A stretch of 64,000 nucleotides of DNA from Streptomyces phaeofaciens (GCF_014648915.1 NZ_BMSA01000011.1:209224-273223), one strand, 5' to 3'. Shown: positions 50,698-60,210, numbered from the stretch's first letter. Numbers and translations: made by a program. Notes: a model not told the origin generated them from the sequence alone.

Positions 50698-51362
50698 CCG
50701 ACGACCGCGCTCTCCTGTCCCGTAACGAACTCGCGGGCCTTCTCACCGAGGCCGCGCAGAGCGTCTCGGGCATCGTGACCGCCGAGTACCCGACGGCCGC
50801 CAGCCGCTCCTACCTGCACCCCGTGCTGGGCCCGCTGTCCGCCGGACCCCGGGTGGTCGGTGAGCTGAACGACCGGCTCGAAGGGCTGGTGGCCGCCGTG
50901 CCCCGCCCGGCCACGCCGGCGGGACTGTTCACCCTTGCCTCCTACGCCGCCGCGCTGGGCTGGCTCACCGAGTCCTTCACCGAGCTGACCGCCTCGGTCG
51001 ACCAGATCTGCACCCGCGTGGGCATCCCCTCCGAGCCCCGGGACCCGGCCTTCGCCGCGTCCGGCGACGCCGGCCGGGACGGCGAGTTCGATCTCGCGTT
51101 CAACGCGCTGGAGCTGGCGGCGATCCGGACCGCCGCCGAGGCCGCCGGCCTCTCACCGAACGACTACGTCGAGGTCCTCTCCCAGTCGCTGCTCGCCGCC
51201 TCCCGGATCACCGACGCCTGCATGGAGATCTCCAGCGGCCTGCTCGAAGACGCCGCGTACGTCCTGGACGAGGCGAGCGACCACGTCCGGACCGACGACG
51301 GACCGAACAACCTGCCCACCCTGGTCCGTTCCCTGCTCGCCCGGATGGAGACGGCCCGGTGA
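50694..51362 (+). CDS. hypothetical helical protein
   Basis: A 222-residue helical protein (LSRNELAGLLTEAAQSVSGI; ALEAAIRT-like helix near 145; LLEDAAYVLDEASDHVRTDD). It overlaps both neighbours by 4 bp, so it belongs to the same coupled operon. It has a long C-terminal helix ending METAR. No family is recognised. Confidence 0.65.
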   Translation: MTDDRALLSRNELAGLLTEAAQSVSGIVTAEYPTAASRSYLHPVLGPLSAGPRVVGELNDRLEGLVAAVPRPATPAGLFTLASYAAALGWLTESFTELTASVDQICTRVGIPSEPRDPAFAASGDAGRDGEFDLAFNALELAAIRTAAEAAGLSPNDYVEVLSQSLLAASRITDACMEISSGLLEDAAYVLDEASDHVRTDDGPNNLPTLVRSLLARMETAR

Positions 51363-52183
51363 ACCCCTACGACCCGAACGAGGAGCCCGGTCTCCACCTC
51401 GTCGCCGAGACGCTCGGCGTCTCGGAAGTCACCACGCTCAACACCACGTACCGCCCCGGCAGTCCGCTGTACCGGGCTGCGACAGGGGTGATCGGGGCCG
51501 CGTGCGAACTTGATGCGCGGCACGACCAGGTGACGGGCGCCGCCAAGGACGCGCTCCGGCTGCTCGGACCCGTCGGGGACGGCGAGCTCGGCGGTGCACG
51601 CGTCTCGTACGCGATCCTGCGGAGTTCGATCCCGAAGCTCGGAGACCTCATCGCTCAGCAGGATCGGGCCTACGACCGTCTCGTCGAGGCCGTCTCCGCG
51701 TACCGGCGTCTTCTGCCCGAGGCCGGCACCGAGCGCTCGACGGTGAAGGCCCGCGAGGCGGACCAGGAGCAGGATGCCAACCGGGACGACGACTGGGCCA
51801 TCGCGGGTGATCGCCGGCTCAGGGCTCTCGAAGCCGCCGAGGCCGGCGGCCTCCGATTCCACGAGAGCGCGCTCTACGGCTACGCCTACCTCTCGGACAG
51901 CCGACGTCCGGGCACCGCTCCTCAGGTCTGGCCCGAGACCGTTCAGCGGCTGGTCGCTGACGGACTGCTGCACCAGGACACCAGCGAGAGCCTGTACCGG
52001 CCCGGACAACTCCTCTCACTCACTCCGCGAGGCGAAGTCGCCCTGCGGGAAGCGCGTACGGCGGCACCGCGCGTGAACGCCGCCCTCATCCGCAGCAGCC
52101 CTCCGGCCGGCCCCGGTCTCGTCGCCGACTCGACCGCCGCGCCCGTCGCCGGGACGGCCAACACGGCCTCCCGCTCTCGCTGA
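51359..52183 (+). CDS. hypothetical protein with winged-helix-like C-terminal region
   Basis: A 274-residue protein, GTG start overlapping the previous stop. The N-terminal ~130 residues are helical. Residues ~170-240 look like a winged helix: ALYGYAYLSDSRRPGTAPQV, VQRLVADGLL, LLSLTPRGEVALREA. The tail ends TANTASRSR. It precedes the tandem winged-helix regulator, so the two may cooperate in regulation. Inference only. Confidence 0.62.
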   Translation: MNPYDPNEEPGLHLVAETLGVSEVTTLNTTYRPGSPLYRAATGVIGAACELDARHDQVTGAAKDALRLLGPVGDGELGGARVSYAILRSSIPKLGDLIAQQDRAYDRLVEAVSAYRRLLPEAGTERSTVKAREADQEQDANRDDDWAIAGDRRLRALEAAEAGGLRFHESALYGYAYLSDSRRPGTAPQVWPETVQRLVADGLLHQDTSESLYRPGQLLSLTPRGEVALREARTAAPRVNAALIRSSPPAGPGLVADSTAAPVAGTANTASRSR

Positions 52184-52206
52184 CTCCATCCCGACAGGAC
52201 GCTTCC

Positions 52207-53049
52207 ATGCCCACTCCTGCTCAGCCCCCCACCTTCTCCTTCGAATCGATCGACGCGCAGCACGTCGAGGACGCACTCGCCCGGATGGGGCCGAATTGGA
52301 CCACCTGGATGGTGATGACCCTGGCCCAGGAGCGCAGCCCCCTGCGTGTACGGGATGCCGCCGCCCGGCTCCCCTTCATCAGCGAGCAGTACGTCGGCAG
52401 GCGGCTGGCCACGATGCACTCCGACGGACTGGTCGTCCGGGCCGACGAACGTCGTGGAGCCCCGTACCGGCTCAGCGCGCTCGGCGAGTCCCTGACGCCG
52501 GTCTACCGCACGCTGGCCGACTGGTCCCGCGCCTACCTGTCACCCGGCGCGATGGCCGAAGCCGAGCGCGTCGAGGACGCCGTGCAGCGCCTGCGGCTGC
52601 GGCACACCACCGCCATGGTCCAGGCTCTCGACGTGCACGGCCCGATGCGGTTCGTCCACGTCGCCGAGCAGACCGGCCTGGACTACAGCCACACCCAGCA
52701 GCGCCTGCTCCGGCTCCAGGCCGACGGCCTGGTCACCCGCACGGACCCGCGCCACGGCGCCCCCTACGTCCTGACCGACGCAGGCCGGGCACTGGGCCCC
52801 GTCTACGCGGTCGTCGGCCACTGGAGCGCTGCCCTGCCCACGCGATGGGCCCCGCCGTCTCCCGCCCCCATCGCAGCAGCCCAGCGAACCCACCCCGGCG
52901 TCCCGTTGGGGGCGGACGGTGCCCGGACCGCAGCGGCCCTGCGCCGGAGCACCGCTGTGCCGGCCTCCCTGTTCAGCCACGCCCCCCAGCCGCAACCGCG
53001 GGTGCCGTCCTACGTGACCGCCCAGTCCACTCCGGGGCGGTCACGGTGA
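52207..53049 (+). CDS. regulator with two tandem HxlR-like winged-helix domains
   Basis: A 280-residue protein with a duplicated winged-helix module. Copy 1 is at ~20-110 (DAAARLPFISEQYVGRRLAT then MHSDGLVVRADERRGAPYRL) and copy 2 at ~120-210 (HVAEQTGLDYSHTQQRLLRL then QADGLVTRTDPRHGAPYVLT). The shared HSDGLV/QADGLV and RxGAPY wings make the repeat clear. HxlR-type regulators normally dimerise, so one chain may act as a built-in dimer. A Pro/Ala tail ends STPGRSR. It is a candidate transcriptional switch of the element. Confidence 0.75.
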   Translation: MPTPAQPPTFSFESIDAQHVEDALARMGPNWTTWMVMTLAQERSPLRVRDAAARLPFISEQYVGRRLATMHSDGLVVRADERRGAPYRLSALGESLTPVYRTLADWSRAYLSPGAMAEAERVEDAVQRLRLRHTTAMVQALDVHGPMRFVHVAEQTGLDYSHTQQRLLRLQADGLVTRTDPRHGAPYVLTDAGRALGPVYAVVGHWSAALPTRWAPPSPAPIAAAQRTHPGVPLGADGARTAAALRRSTAVPASLFSHAPQPQPRVPSYVTAQSTPGRSR

Positions 53050-53168
53050 GCCGGGTGGTGCCGAGAACCGCGGCGCCCCTCCGTCGACACGGCGTCCGCG
53101 CGCTCCTGCCGTCCAACTCGCTGCGCGCGCGGGCCCTCCCTCCTCCCTCCGCGCCTGGAGCTTCGACC

Positions 53169-54113
53169 ATGTCCCCCTTTTCCGACCCGTCCCGCTATGA
53201 AGAGGTACTGGTCAGTCCCCTGTACCTTGCCGGCTCCAACGGGGCCGGTGACGCCGGCTTCGCCCCCGTGGCCCACTGGCCGCACCGTTACCTCGACGAC
53301 GGCCCCTGCCAGCTCCTCGTCACCTCGCCCGACCAGCGGATCCGGATCGGCTGGTTCGGCGACGACTTCGAGCTGTGGAGGATCACCGCAGCCGAGGAGG
53401 CGGTCGCCCCGCCCCGCTGGACGGCCACTTTCAACCACGTCACCCCGGCCGAGATCGTCGCCGGCCTCACCACTGCCCTGGCCCAGGACTACGCCGCGTC
53501 CGACCCGTACGAGAACGACGGGCGCTTCCTGGCGGACCCGTCTGTCTACTGGACCGATTCCTTCCAGCCACTCCTCGACGCCGGCTGGCGCCGCGAGCCG
53601 GCCATGCACGGCACTGTCAACGTCAGGTCTCCCGACGGACAAGCAGGCGCCCTGTTGCGAAGCCGCCATCCCCGTTGGAACAACGAGAACGAGACCGTCA
53701 CTTTTTGGGCTGGCCCCCGGGGCTGGGGCACGCGGGCAGAGGCGGTGTTCTCGTCCCGTACTCCGGCCCACCTGATCGCCGCGACGGCGGCCGTCATGGC
53801 GGAGTCGGTCCCGGTGATCCGTGAACGGCACATGATCCATCGCGAGGTGGAGCACCTGGTCACCCTGACCCCGGTCGCCCCGGCCACAGCTCCCCGGGGC
53901 TCTCGCGCGCCGACCCCGCTCGACGTACGACGTACCGCCGTCACCGAGGCCGTACGCCGTGCCGCACGCGCCCCGAATACTCCGGCCGACCTCCGCGTGA
54001 TGGCGGCCCGGAGCCGCACCACATCCTCGGCCCAGAAGCGATCACCCACCCTCGCGCCCGCCGCCACAGCCCGGGCACCGGTCGCTTCGTCGGCGCGCCG
54101 ACCCAGCCGCTGA
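53169..54113 (+). CDS. DUF317 domain protein
   Basis: A 314-residue protein with a duplicated DUF317-type module. The first (~5-100) has VSPLYLAGSNGAG then WPHRYLDDGPCQLLVTSPDQ, with RIGWFGDDFELWRI and TPAEIVAGLTTALAQDY. The second (~110-205) has RSRHPRWNNENETVTFWAGP then TPAHLIAATAAVM. A basic Ala/Pro tail ends SSARRPSR. ATG 53169 follows gcctggagcttcgacc. DUF317 is widespread in Streptomyces mobile elements and has no known function. Confidence 0.8.
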   Translation: MSPFSDPSRYEEVLVSPLYLAGSNGAGDAGFAPVAHWPHRYLDDGPCQLLVTSPDQRIRIGWFGDDFELWRITAAEEAVAPPRWTATFNHVTPAEIVAGLTTALAQDYAASDPYENDGRFLADPSVYWTDSFQPLLDAGWRREPAMHGTVNVRSPDGQAGALLRSRHPRWNNENETVTFWAGPRGWGTRAEAVFSSRTPAHLIAATAAVMAESVPVIRERHMIHREVEHLVTLTPVAPATAPRGSRAPTPLDVRRTAVTEAVRRAARAPNTPADLRVMAARSRTTSSAQKRSPTLAPAATARAPVASSARRPSR

Positions 54114-54173
54114 CCCCCGGCCCTGATCTTTCCGAACGTCCCCTCCGCCCCTCCGGACACCAGGAGTTGCCTT

Positions 54174-54662
54174 ATGCCCGGCACCACTGCGTTCGACCAG
54201 GCCACCTCCATGATCGAGAAAGCCTGGGCTCAGCCCATCGAAGTCCTGAAAGCCCTCTCGACCCGCCAACCCTGTGCCGACCCGCTCCTGCGCTCGGCCC
54301 TGCATACCCGTGCGACCCTGGCCGTCACCGACGAAGCGGCAGCCGCTCACAAGGGCCTTTTGCAGACCCTGACCCGGCCCGGGTACGTGCCGGCGCACTA
54401 CGAGCTGGACCGAATCGTCAGCCTGGCCGCCGGCTATCGCGTCGCGCGCGCGGAAAGCGGCGCGCGCCTACAGGCGATCCGGCGCCTGGTCGAGGCACGT
54501 GAAGCCTCCTCGACGGCGGACCGTGGCCCGGCGGCGAGCCTGTCCCGGGCCGCCATCGCCCGATCGGGACTCGCCCCGCACGCCCCGGGCCGGCTGCCCG
54601 ACCAGCCCGTTCCTGCGGCTGCCGTCGGGCCGTCGGCGCCCGCCTCGGGGCCGCGTCGCTGA
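54174..54662 (+). CDS. hypothetical protein
   Basis: A 162-residue protein: a helical core (TSMIEKAWAQPIEVLKALST; LDRIVSLAAGYRVARAESGA) and a Pro/Ala tail ending ASGPRR. ATG 54174 follows caggagttgcctt. Its stop lies 4 bp from the stop of a convergent small gene. No family is recognised. Confidence 0.62.
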   Translation: MPGTTAFDQATSMIEKAWAQPIEVLKALSTRQPCADPLLRSALHTRATLAVTDEAAAAHKGLLQTLTRPGYVPAHYELDRIVSLAAGYRVARAESGARLQAIRRLVEAREASSTADRGPAASLSRAAIARSGLAPHAPGRLPDQPVPAAAVGPSAPASGPRR

Positions 54663-54666
54663 CCGG

Positions 54667-54933
54667 TCAGGCGAGGTCCTCGTCGCGGTCGGAGTCCTCG
54701 GTACGGACGCCCACCGCGCGGGCCAACTCCTCCACCGTCAGCTCGACGCGCCGGCCGTCCGCGACCCGGTGCTCCACCACCATCTCCTCGTCCGGCCACC
54801 GGTCGGACTGCGCTCCGACGCTCCACTGACCGTCGGCGACCATCGCGATGTCGCCGACGGTCCACGGCCGCCCGGCGGCGCGGATCTTGCGCTCCAGCCC
54901 GGCCCCGTCCCAGTGTCTGCTCGGCTCCGTCAT
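54667..54933 (-). CDS. small hypothetical protein
   Basis: An 88-residue acidic protein, MTEPSRHWDGAGLERKIRAA and so on, with a beta-like middle (GDIAMVADGQWSVGAQSDRW; EHRVADGRRVELTVEELARA). The start has GGAGGGGGAGCAGGG directly upstream, a strong site. It runs against the surrounding genes. No family is recognised. Confidence 0.65.
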   Translation of the reverse strand: MTEPSRHWDGAGLERKIRAAGRPWTVGDIAMVADGQWSVGAQSDRWPDEEMVVEHRVADGRRVELTVEELARAVGVRTEDSDRDEDLA

Positions 54934-55156
54934 CCCTGCTCCCCCTCCGGTCCTGTACGGCTCGCTGCCGTAGCCCGGTTACGACAACTCCGGCCGCCAT
55001 TCCATTCCCGCGCCGCCGACGTCCTGGACTGCTGCCCGTGGCCAGTTCGCCCACGGCAGACGGGTCACTCCCTGAAACGACTACGGACTTCGGCACACCC
55101 CATGTCAACGTACGGGTGTCGGAAAAACCGCAGGTCAACGAAGGGATCGTCCAACC

Positions 55157-55504
55157 GTGAACGTCTCTGTCACCCTCCTGCCCTCTGTCGTCCGCCCCTC
55201 CGTGGAAGACCGCCACTGGCTCTCCTCGGACCACTGCGCCACCCCGGTCCTCGAACTCCTCCACGGCCTCGACTGGGTGGTCGTCGAAACCCCGGAGGCC
55301 AACGTCCACGCGACGAGCCCGGACGGTCGCGTCTACGTCGGCTGGCTCCCCGAGGACCCCGCCGCCTGGACGCGCGACATCGTCTGGCGCGTCCAGGTGC
55401 TGCCCACCGAAGGCGACGCGTGGACCCAGGAGTTCGGCACCCATACCCCCGCCGAAGCGGTAGCCGGATTCATCGCCGCCCTCGTCGCCCACTCCACCCG
55501 CTGA
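55157..55504 (+). CDS. short DUF317 domain protein
   Basis: A 115-residue single DUF317-type module: RHWLSSDHCATPVLELLHGL, TSPDGRVYVGWLPEDPAAWT, EFGTHTPAEAVAGFIAALVA. It corresponds to one half of the protein at 53169. GTG 55157 lies after a region with two GTCAACG direct repeats. Function unknown. Confidence 0.78.
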   Translation: MNVSVTLLPSVVRPSVEDRHWLSSDHCATPVLELLHGLDWVVVETPEANVHATSPDGRVYVGWLPEDPAAWTRDIVWRVQVLPTEGDAWTQEFGTHTPAEAVAGFIAALVAHSTR

Positions 55505-55630
55505 ACCGGTGGTCGGGGCGGGCCCTCGCCAGCCACACCCAGGGGCCGAAAGGTCCCCCGGGACCTGCTCTGTCTCGGCGCCTCCTGATGCTCCCGACCC
55601 GTACGCCCTCACCTCTCCCGGAGGCTTCCC

Positions 55631-55843
55631 GTGCCCCAATACATGACCGTCGGCCACCTGCTCCGCCAGCTCCAGGACCTCGACCCCACCCTTCCGATCC
55701 GCCTCGCCGTCAACCCAGACTGGCCCTTCACCCACTACCTGGCGGCCGAGGTCGTCGTCCGGGACGGCAAGGCGTTCATCGCCGACGACGGCCAAGAGGG
55801 CTACCTCCCCCCATCGGTCAGCGACGCCCTCGTCTGGTCCTAG
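55631..55843 (+). CDS. small hypothetical protein
   Basis: A 70-residue protein beginning MPQYMTVGHLLRQLQDLDPT and ending SDALVWS. GTG 55631 has GGAGG six bases upstream. It is short, soluble and probably a single alpha/beta fold, common in phage and plasmid gene blocks. No function is assigned. Confidence 0.7.
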   Translation: MPQYMTVGHLLRQLQDLDPTLPIRLAVNPDWPFTHYLAAEVVVRDGKAFIADDGQEGYLPPSVSDALVWS

Positions 55844-55917
55844 CCCCTCTTCCCTGCACCCCGGCGGCTTCCATCCCGCCGCACATACACCCGCTGCACG
55901 GCCTCGCCGTACGCCCC

Positions 55918-56247
55918 ATGCCGGGCGGTGTCCGCGGCGCGCTCGTTCAGCGCGTCTCTCCACGGTACGACGGCCCTCTCGACGTCAGCTGGCTCCCCGT
56001 TGATGCCCAGAAGCTCCCCCTCGGCCGTATCCGCCTCCACTGGGAGCCCGCTCCCCGCGCCGGCTGGAACGTCAACGCCCGCCTGGGCCTAGCCACCACC
56101 GAGGTACACCTCGCCTCCTGGCCGTCCGCCCCGGACGACTGGCCGCGCCTGGTCCGCCCGACCCTCCACGAGGTGACCGGCCTCTGCGCCGCTCTCGCGT
56201 TCGCGACCGAAGCCCTCGACCTCTCGAACCGCCTCGCCGAGGTCTGA
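55918..56247 (+). CDS. hypothetical protein
   Basis: A 109-residue product with strong GC third-position bias: VSPRYDGPLDVSWLPVDAQK, LGLATTEVHLASWPSAPDDW, LCAALAFATEALDLSNRLAE. ATG 55918 lacks a clear ribosome site, and the frame is open further upstream, so the true start is uncertain. An opposite-strand frame at 55840-56040 overlaps but has weaker codon bias. Confidence 0.5.
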   Translation: MPGGVRGALVQRVSPRYDGPLDVSWLPVDAQKLPLGRIRLHWEPAPRAGWNVNARLGLATTEVHLASWPSAPDDWPRLVRPTLHEVTGLCAALAFATEALDLSNRLAEV

Positions 56248-56384
56248 CCGAGCACCGCAGAAGGCCGCCTCTCGCCGACCTGGCTGGGGTGTCAACGTCC
56301 TGGCACCCAGTTCGGCGCCCCCAGGTCTGGTGCGGCTGTGGTGGTGAGAAGGCTGGTGCGGCAGCCCCGGGGGTACCGCGGGTG

Positions 56385-57053
56385 TCAGTGGGCTTCGGGC
56401 ATCTTCAGCTCGACGGCCATCCAGGTCCAGGTGACCCGGTCGATAATGCTGTTGTCCTCGGCCAGGACGTTCCAGGGATCCATCCAGCTTCCCCCAGCGT
56501 GGTTGCGAGCCTGACAGGAGCAGGTGCACCGCCAGCCCTGGGCGCGCTGGCACTGCCAGTAGCACTTTTCGTGCTCGTTGTACTCGCGGCCGATCGACAG
56601 GTTCGGGTAACGCCGAAGAAGCTCGTCTGCGAGGTCGATGAAGTGGACGTCGGCCATAGTCCAGCAAGCATGCTCCGATTCCCACCTGGGGCGGACCTGC
56701 TTGCCGAGTAGATCCTGGATCTTCTCTTCGTGGAACGCCTTATTGGTCTCGGGGAACCAGTAGGCCATGCGGCGGCGGGCAAAGAGGGCGATGGTGGGGT
56801 AGGTTTCGCCGTCCCAGCGCGGAAACCAGACGGGCATGGCCATGGGTGTGAGAGATCCGCTCAGCTCGCGGGCGAGCCTCACCTGCTTGGCCTCGCGGGC
56901 GCGGAGGATTTCGCTGGCTGTCAGGCCCGATGCCCAGCAGTTCTCCGTCTGGCCGGACGGGGTGTGGATGTACATCTTCTTCCAGTTGGGCGAGATGAGC
57001 GTTCTCTCGCCGCAGATGGGGCAGGTGGTGCCCTGTGCGCCGGACTGGCCCAT
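56385..57053 (-). CDS. zinc-ribbon hypothetical protein
   Basis: A 222-residue protein with an N-terminal CPIC-type zinc knuckle (TTCPICGERTLISPNWKK) and a second Cys/His cluster near 165-185 (CYWQCQRAQGWRCTCSCQAR then NH). Between them are W-rich segments (VWFPRWDGETYPTIALFARR). ATG 57053 has AAGGAGG six bases upstream, very well placed. It is co-directional with the next zinc-binding gene 99 bp upstream. Function unknown. Confidence 0.7.
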   Translation of the reverse strand: MGQSGAQGTTCPICGERTLISPNWKKMYIHTPSGQTENCWASGLTASEILRAREAKQVRLARELSGSLTPMAMPVWFPRWDGETYPTIALFARRRMAYWFPETNKAFHEEKIQDLLGKQVRPRWESEHACWTMADVHFIDLADELLRRYPNLSIGREYNEHEKCYWQCQRAQGWRCTCSCQARNHAGGSWMDPWNVLAEDNSIIDRVTWTWMAVELKMPEAH

Positions 57054-57151
57054 GGGATGCCTCCTTCAGGTATCGGGTACGACGGTGGCGCCGGTCTCCT
57101 CCTTCAGCCCCCGCGCTGCTCCCGCCCGCAGCGGCTCCTCTTGCTCTGCGG

Positions 57152-57982
57152 TCACCCGCTCCGCTCGACTCGGTCCTTGGCCCACCACAGGAACGCGGCC
57201 GAGTGCTGCTGGTTGGCGAAGCCTTCTCCGACGAGGGTGCGGAGGAGATCATTGCTCCAGAGAATGAGGCGCCCACGGGTCCAGCTCACCGACTCGGGGG
57301 CCGGAAGCTCCAAGCCGTAGACCAGCCGCGCGATCTCGCGCTTGCCACCCGCATCCGTCATGTACTTGAGGATCGTGAGGAATCGCTCGGGGTACACCAC
57401 GCACAGGACCCTTGTCAGGAGCGCTTCCTTGAAGCCGGTCATGGCGAAGGGCTTCGATCCGTCGAGCAGTTGCTGGAGCCGGTCCTCCAAGGGCACCTCG
57501 CCGGGCCCGTGCAGGAGGTATCCGATCGTTGAGCGGGTCGCCTCGGCTGCCGCCGCATCACCCATGTCGTTCCACGCGGAATTGAACGTGGCCTGGTTCC
57601 CGGGCCGCGCGCCGATCTCGGAGTTGGCGAAGTCCTTGAGCACCTGCGGGTTGCACGTCCGCAGTCCGTCGGGGGCGAATACCTCCTGGTACTTGGCCCA
57701 GTAGGCGGCTACTCGCGAGTCGAGGTCCGGCTTGACCGCGAGGTACTGCGCCTTCAACCGGGCCACGCGCTCCAACCGCTCGGGGTCGACGTCCTCAGGT
57801 TTCGGGAACCGTGCCTTGAGCGCCTCGAAGGAGCGGGGCGTCTGCTTCTGCGGGGACGGGAGCCCGCCGTGCTCCCACTCGAAGCCGCACCGGTGTCGGA
57901 CCACCCGGCGTCCGCCGTCGAGCGTCGCGCGCACCTCGATGTCCTCGTCGTCACTGCACAGCGGACACATGGCCATGGACAT
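57152..57982 (-). CDS. hypothetical protein with N-terminal zinc site
   Basis: A 276-residue protein with CPLCSDDEDIEVRATLDGGR, then HRCGFEWEHGG, a probable zinc site. A helical body follows (LERVARLKAQYLAVKPDLDS; GFKEALLTRVLCVVYPERFL then TILKYMTDAGGK). The segment around FLTILKYMTDAGGKREIARL loosely recalls the N-terminal effector domains of McrB-like restriction proteins, but this is not secure. ATG 57982 is used; 57976 and 57970 are in frame. It is divergent from the 58324 gene. Confidence 0.65.
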   Translation of the reverse strand: MSMAMCPLCSDDEDIEVRATLDGGRRVVRHRCGFEWEHGGLPSPQKQTPRSFEALKARFPKPEDVDPERLERVARLKAQYLAVKPDLDSRVAAYWAKYQEVFAPDGLRTCNPQVLKDFANSEIGARPGNQATFNSAWNDMGDAAAAEATRSTIGYLLHGPGEVPLEDRLQQLLDGSKPFAMTGFKEALLTRVLCVVYPERFLTILKYMTDAGGKREIARLVYGLELPAPESVSWTRGRLILWSNDLLRTLVGEGFANQQHSAAFLWWAKDRVERSG

Positions 57983-58258
57983 GGCTACCCCCGGTTCTCC
58001 TCGCGCCGCCGCCCGCCCCCCCGAGCCGGCTCGCTCCCCATCGGTTTGAAGGGTGCGGCAACAGGGCCGCATCGACGGTGAGCGTACCCGTCGCCCCCGC
58101 ATGGTGCTGCCAGGCCGCGTGCGCGGAACGGCGGGGGCGGGCGTTCGCTGCCAGCCCTGCTGGAAATGGTTCCGCGCCGCCAGATGCGCCCGTGCCCGGC
58201 AGGTGTCGGTCCGGAATCAACTGGGTGGATTCGGGCCGGACCGCGGGGCGTCGGGCCG

Positions 58259-58264
58259 TAGGAT
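58259..58264 (+). promoter_or_regulatory. possible -10 box for the 58324 gene
   Basis: TAGGAT matches the Streptomyces TAGRRT -10 consensus, 59 bp before the ATG of a gene with a strong ribosome site. No convincing -35 is seen. The 341 bp between the divergent genes at 57982 and 58324 contains no other recognisable feature. Confidence 0.3.
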
Positions 58265-58323
58265 TCGGCAGTGAGTGCCGACGGTGTCTACCCGTCGCGT
58301 GCCCTCGCTGGGGAGGAAACCAC

Positions 58324-60093
58324 ATGCAGGACCCTTCGGACTCGATGGAGATAGCCGTTCCGGGGGAGAACGGTCGGAGCGATTCCGCCGACTCGCTCAT
58401 TGCAGACGGCCCGGTGTCCGACTCGGACGTCGACTCGACGGCGGTGTCGACGGTCCTGGTGGAGGTGCTCCCGGGGGTGGCCGTCGTCGCCGGTGAGGTC
58501 CCGCCGGAGCTGAAGCCCGATCTGATCGACTTCGGGATCGTTCCGGCTGCCGACCGCAAGCAGATCTCGGCGGTCCTCGCCTCGATCGGTAACGCGGCGA
58601 CCTTGGCAGGCAATCTCGGAAACGCGTTCGCCAGCGTGCAGGGGCTCTACAGGATCGGCGACACGGCGCAGGCCCTGCTCAAGAGCGGCGCGACCCTCGC
58701 CGCCAAGGACGGCGGGAACCTCGGCGCGGTGATGGTTCCTGGCCGCTTCTTGCATCAGGCTCGCTTCTACTCCGTGAACGCGGTGAGCAAGGCGCAGACC
58801 GCGGCCTCGGTCGGGCCGGCGCTGGCCATGGTCGCCCTTCAGATGATGCTGAGTGAGGTCTCGGGCCTCGTCAGGGCCAACCTCGCGGTGACGAGTCAGG
58901 TCCTCGCAGACATCCGCAAGGATCAGTGGGCTGAACTGACCGGGCTCGTCGCCGCCATCGATCGCGCGGTCGCCCAGGCGCGGGAGATCGAATCGGTCCC
59001 GACGTCCTTGTGGGATGACGTCGCGGGCAGCGGAGCGCTGCTGCAGAAGCAGCTTGAGCTCTACCAGGGGAACGTCCGCGACCACGTCCGGCAGATCGGT
59101 CGGGCTGACGCACGCAGCCACCGTGAGTATTTGCAGACGAACGCCGAGGCGATCGCTTTCGACGCCTACGCCCTCCTGTCCTCCCTCAAGGCATGGACCG
59201 GGTACCACGCGCTCCGCGCCGCGAGGGCGAGAGCCGCTGGGCGCGAAGACGCCGCCGAGGCGCAGTATGCCGAGGTCATCGCACGCGACACCCGCGCGGA
59301 GTTCGACTCCGTCCTCGCCGAGTCGACGAGCCTCGTCGACTCGCTGACGCGGGAGTTGCGGATCACCGTCGAGCTCCCCGGGCCCGACTCATGGCCGCTG
59401 CCGGGGAAACGGAAGGACGTGAAGGCTGCCCGTGAAACCTCCGCCCGGCTTCTGGAAGCAATCGCGCCGCTTGCCGACGCTCTCCACCCGCCGACTCCCC
59501 CGCTCGAGGCCCCGAGCATCGTCTGCGCCCCCGAATCGCTGACTCTCGAACCGTACCTTCCCATCCTGCGCTGGTTCCTCAAGGACGGTGAGGCCCTGCG
59601 CGTCCTCGGCTTCCCCGACCAGCTCGATGCCTTCGGCCCCATCTCCGCGATCTTCAGCGGAGCAAAGGAGAAGTTGGCTGCGGCAAGGGACAAGACCTCG
59701 GCAAAGACCCTGGTCGCCGTCACGGATCGCCGCATCATCACAGCCAGGGCGAACGCATTCCTCGAGCAGGGCGAGATCGTTCGAGACATCCCGATCGATC
59801 TCGTGCGATACGTACGGGCAGCGACCGCGCAGGACGGAAACGCGCGTCCGGCGATCGATCTCATCACGCGCGACGAAAACATCCGGTGGCTCTTTCAGAC
59901 CGACGTAGCCGACACCGAAGTGGACGCGCTCGCCGCCGTGCTTGCCGAATCGATGACGATCCCGGACGTGGAACGCAATGAGTTTCAGCGGCGCCGCTAC
60001 GCCCTCCCCCAGGCGGGCGGAAAGAACGAGAACGCCAGCACCAGATCTACGGAACCGGCTGGTTCCGACGCCACAGCCTGTGACAGCGAGTAG
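58324..60093 (+). CDS. hypothetical protein with C-terminal bacterial PH-like domain
   Basis: A 589-residue protein. The N-terminal ~45 residues are acidic/disordered. The middle (about 85-420) is long helices with coiled-coil character and a hydrophobic stretch around ASVGPALAMVALQMMLSEVS. The last ~120 residues contain TLVAVTDRRIITARANAFLE, PIDLVRYVRA and IDLITRDENIRWLF, the pattern of YokE-like PH domains. ATG 58324 has GGAGG seven bases upstream. It ends before a strong hairpin. A membrane-associated defence or signalling role is conceivable but unproven. Confidence 0.72.
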   Translation: MQDPSDSMEIAVPGENGRSDSADSLIADGPVSDSDVDSTAVSTVLVEVLPGVAVVAGEVPPELKPDLIDFGIVPAADRKQISAVLASIGNAATLAGNLGNAFASVQGLYRIGDTAQALLKSGATLAAKDGGNLGAVMVPGRFLHQARFYSVNAVSKAQTAASVGPALAMVALQMMLSEVSGLVRANLAVTSQVLADIRKDQWAELTGLVAAIDRAVAQAREIESVPTSLWDDVAGSGALLQKQLELYQGNVRDHVRQIGRADARSHREYLQTNAEAIAFDAYALLSSLKAWTGYHALRAARARAAGREDAAEAQYAEVIARDTRAEFDSVLAESTSLVDSLTRELRITVELPGPDSWPLPGKRKDVKAARETSARLLEAIAPLADALHPPTPPLEAPSIVCAPESLTLEPYLPILRWFLKDGEALRVLGFPDQLDAFGPISAIFSGAKEKLAAARDKTSAKTLVAVTDRRIITARANAFLEQGEIVRDIPIDLVRYVRAATAQDGNARPAIDLITRDENIRWLFQTDVADTEVDALAAVLAESMTIPDVERNEFQRRRYALPQAGGKNENASTRSTEPAGSDATACDSE

Positions 60094-60210
60094 AACCGGA
60101 GCGGTCGATCGTTTTCGGGGAGCCGGTCACCGCAGCAGAGCGTGGACGGGCTCGCCAGCGTACGAGATTCGACCGAGCAGCCTGGGCCCATACCGAACCG
60201 CTCCATGATC

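Noticed and set aside
55840..56040. A 66-residue minus-strand frame ending in RRDGSRRGAGKRG
   Set aside because: Looks partly protein-like, but overlaps a plus-strand frame with stronger codon bias and has no ribosome site; kept only as an alternative.
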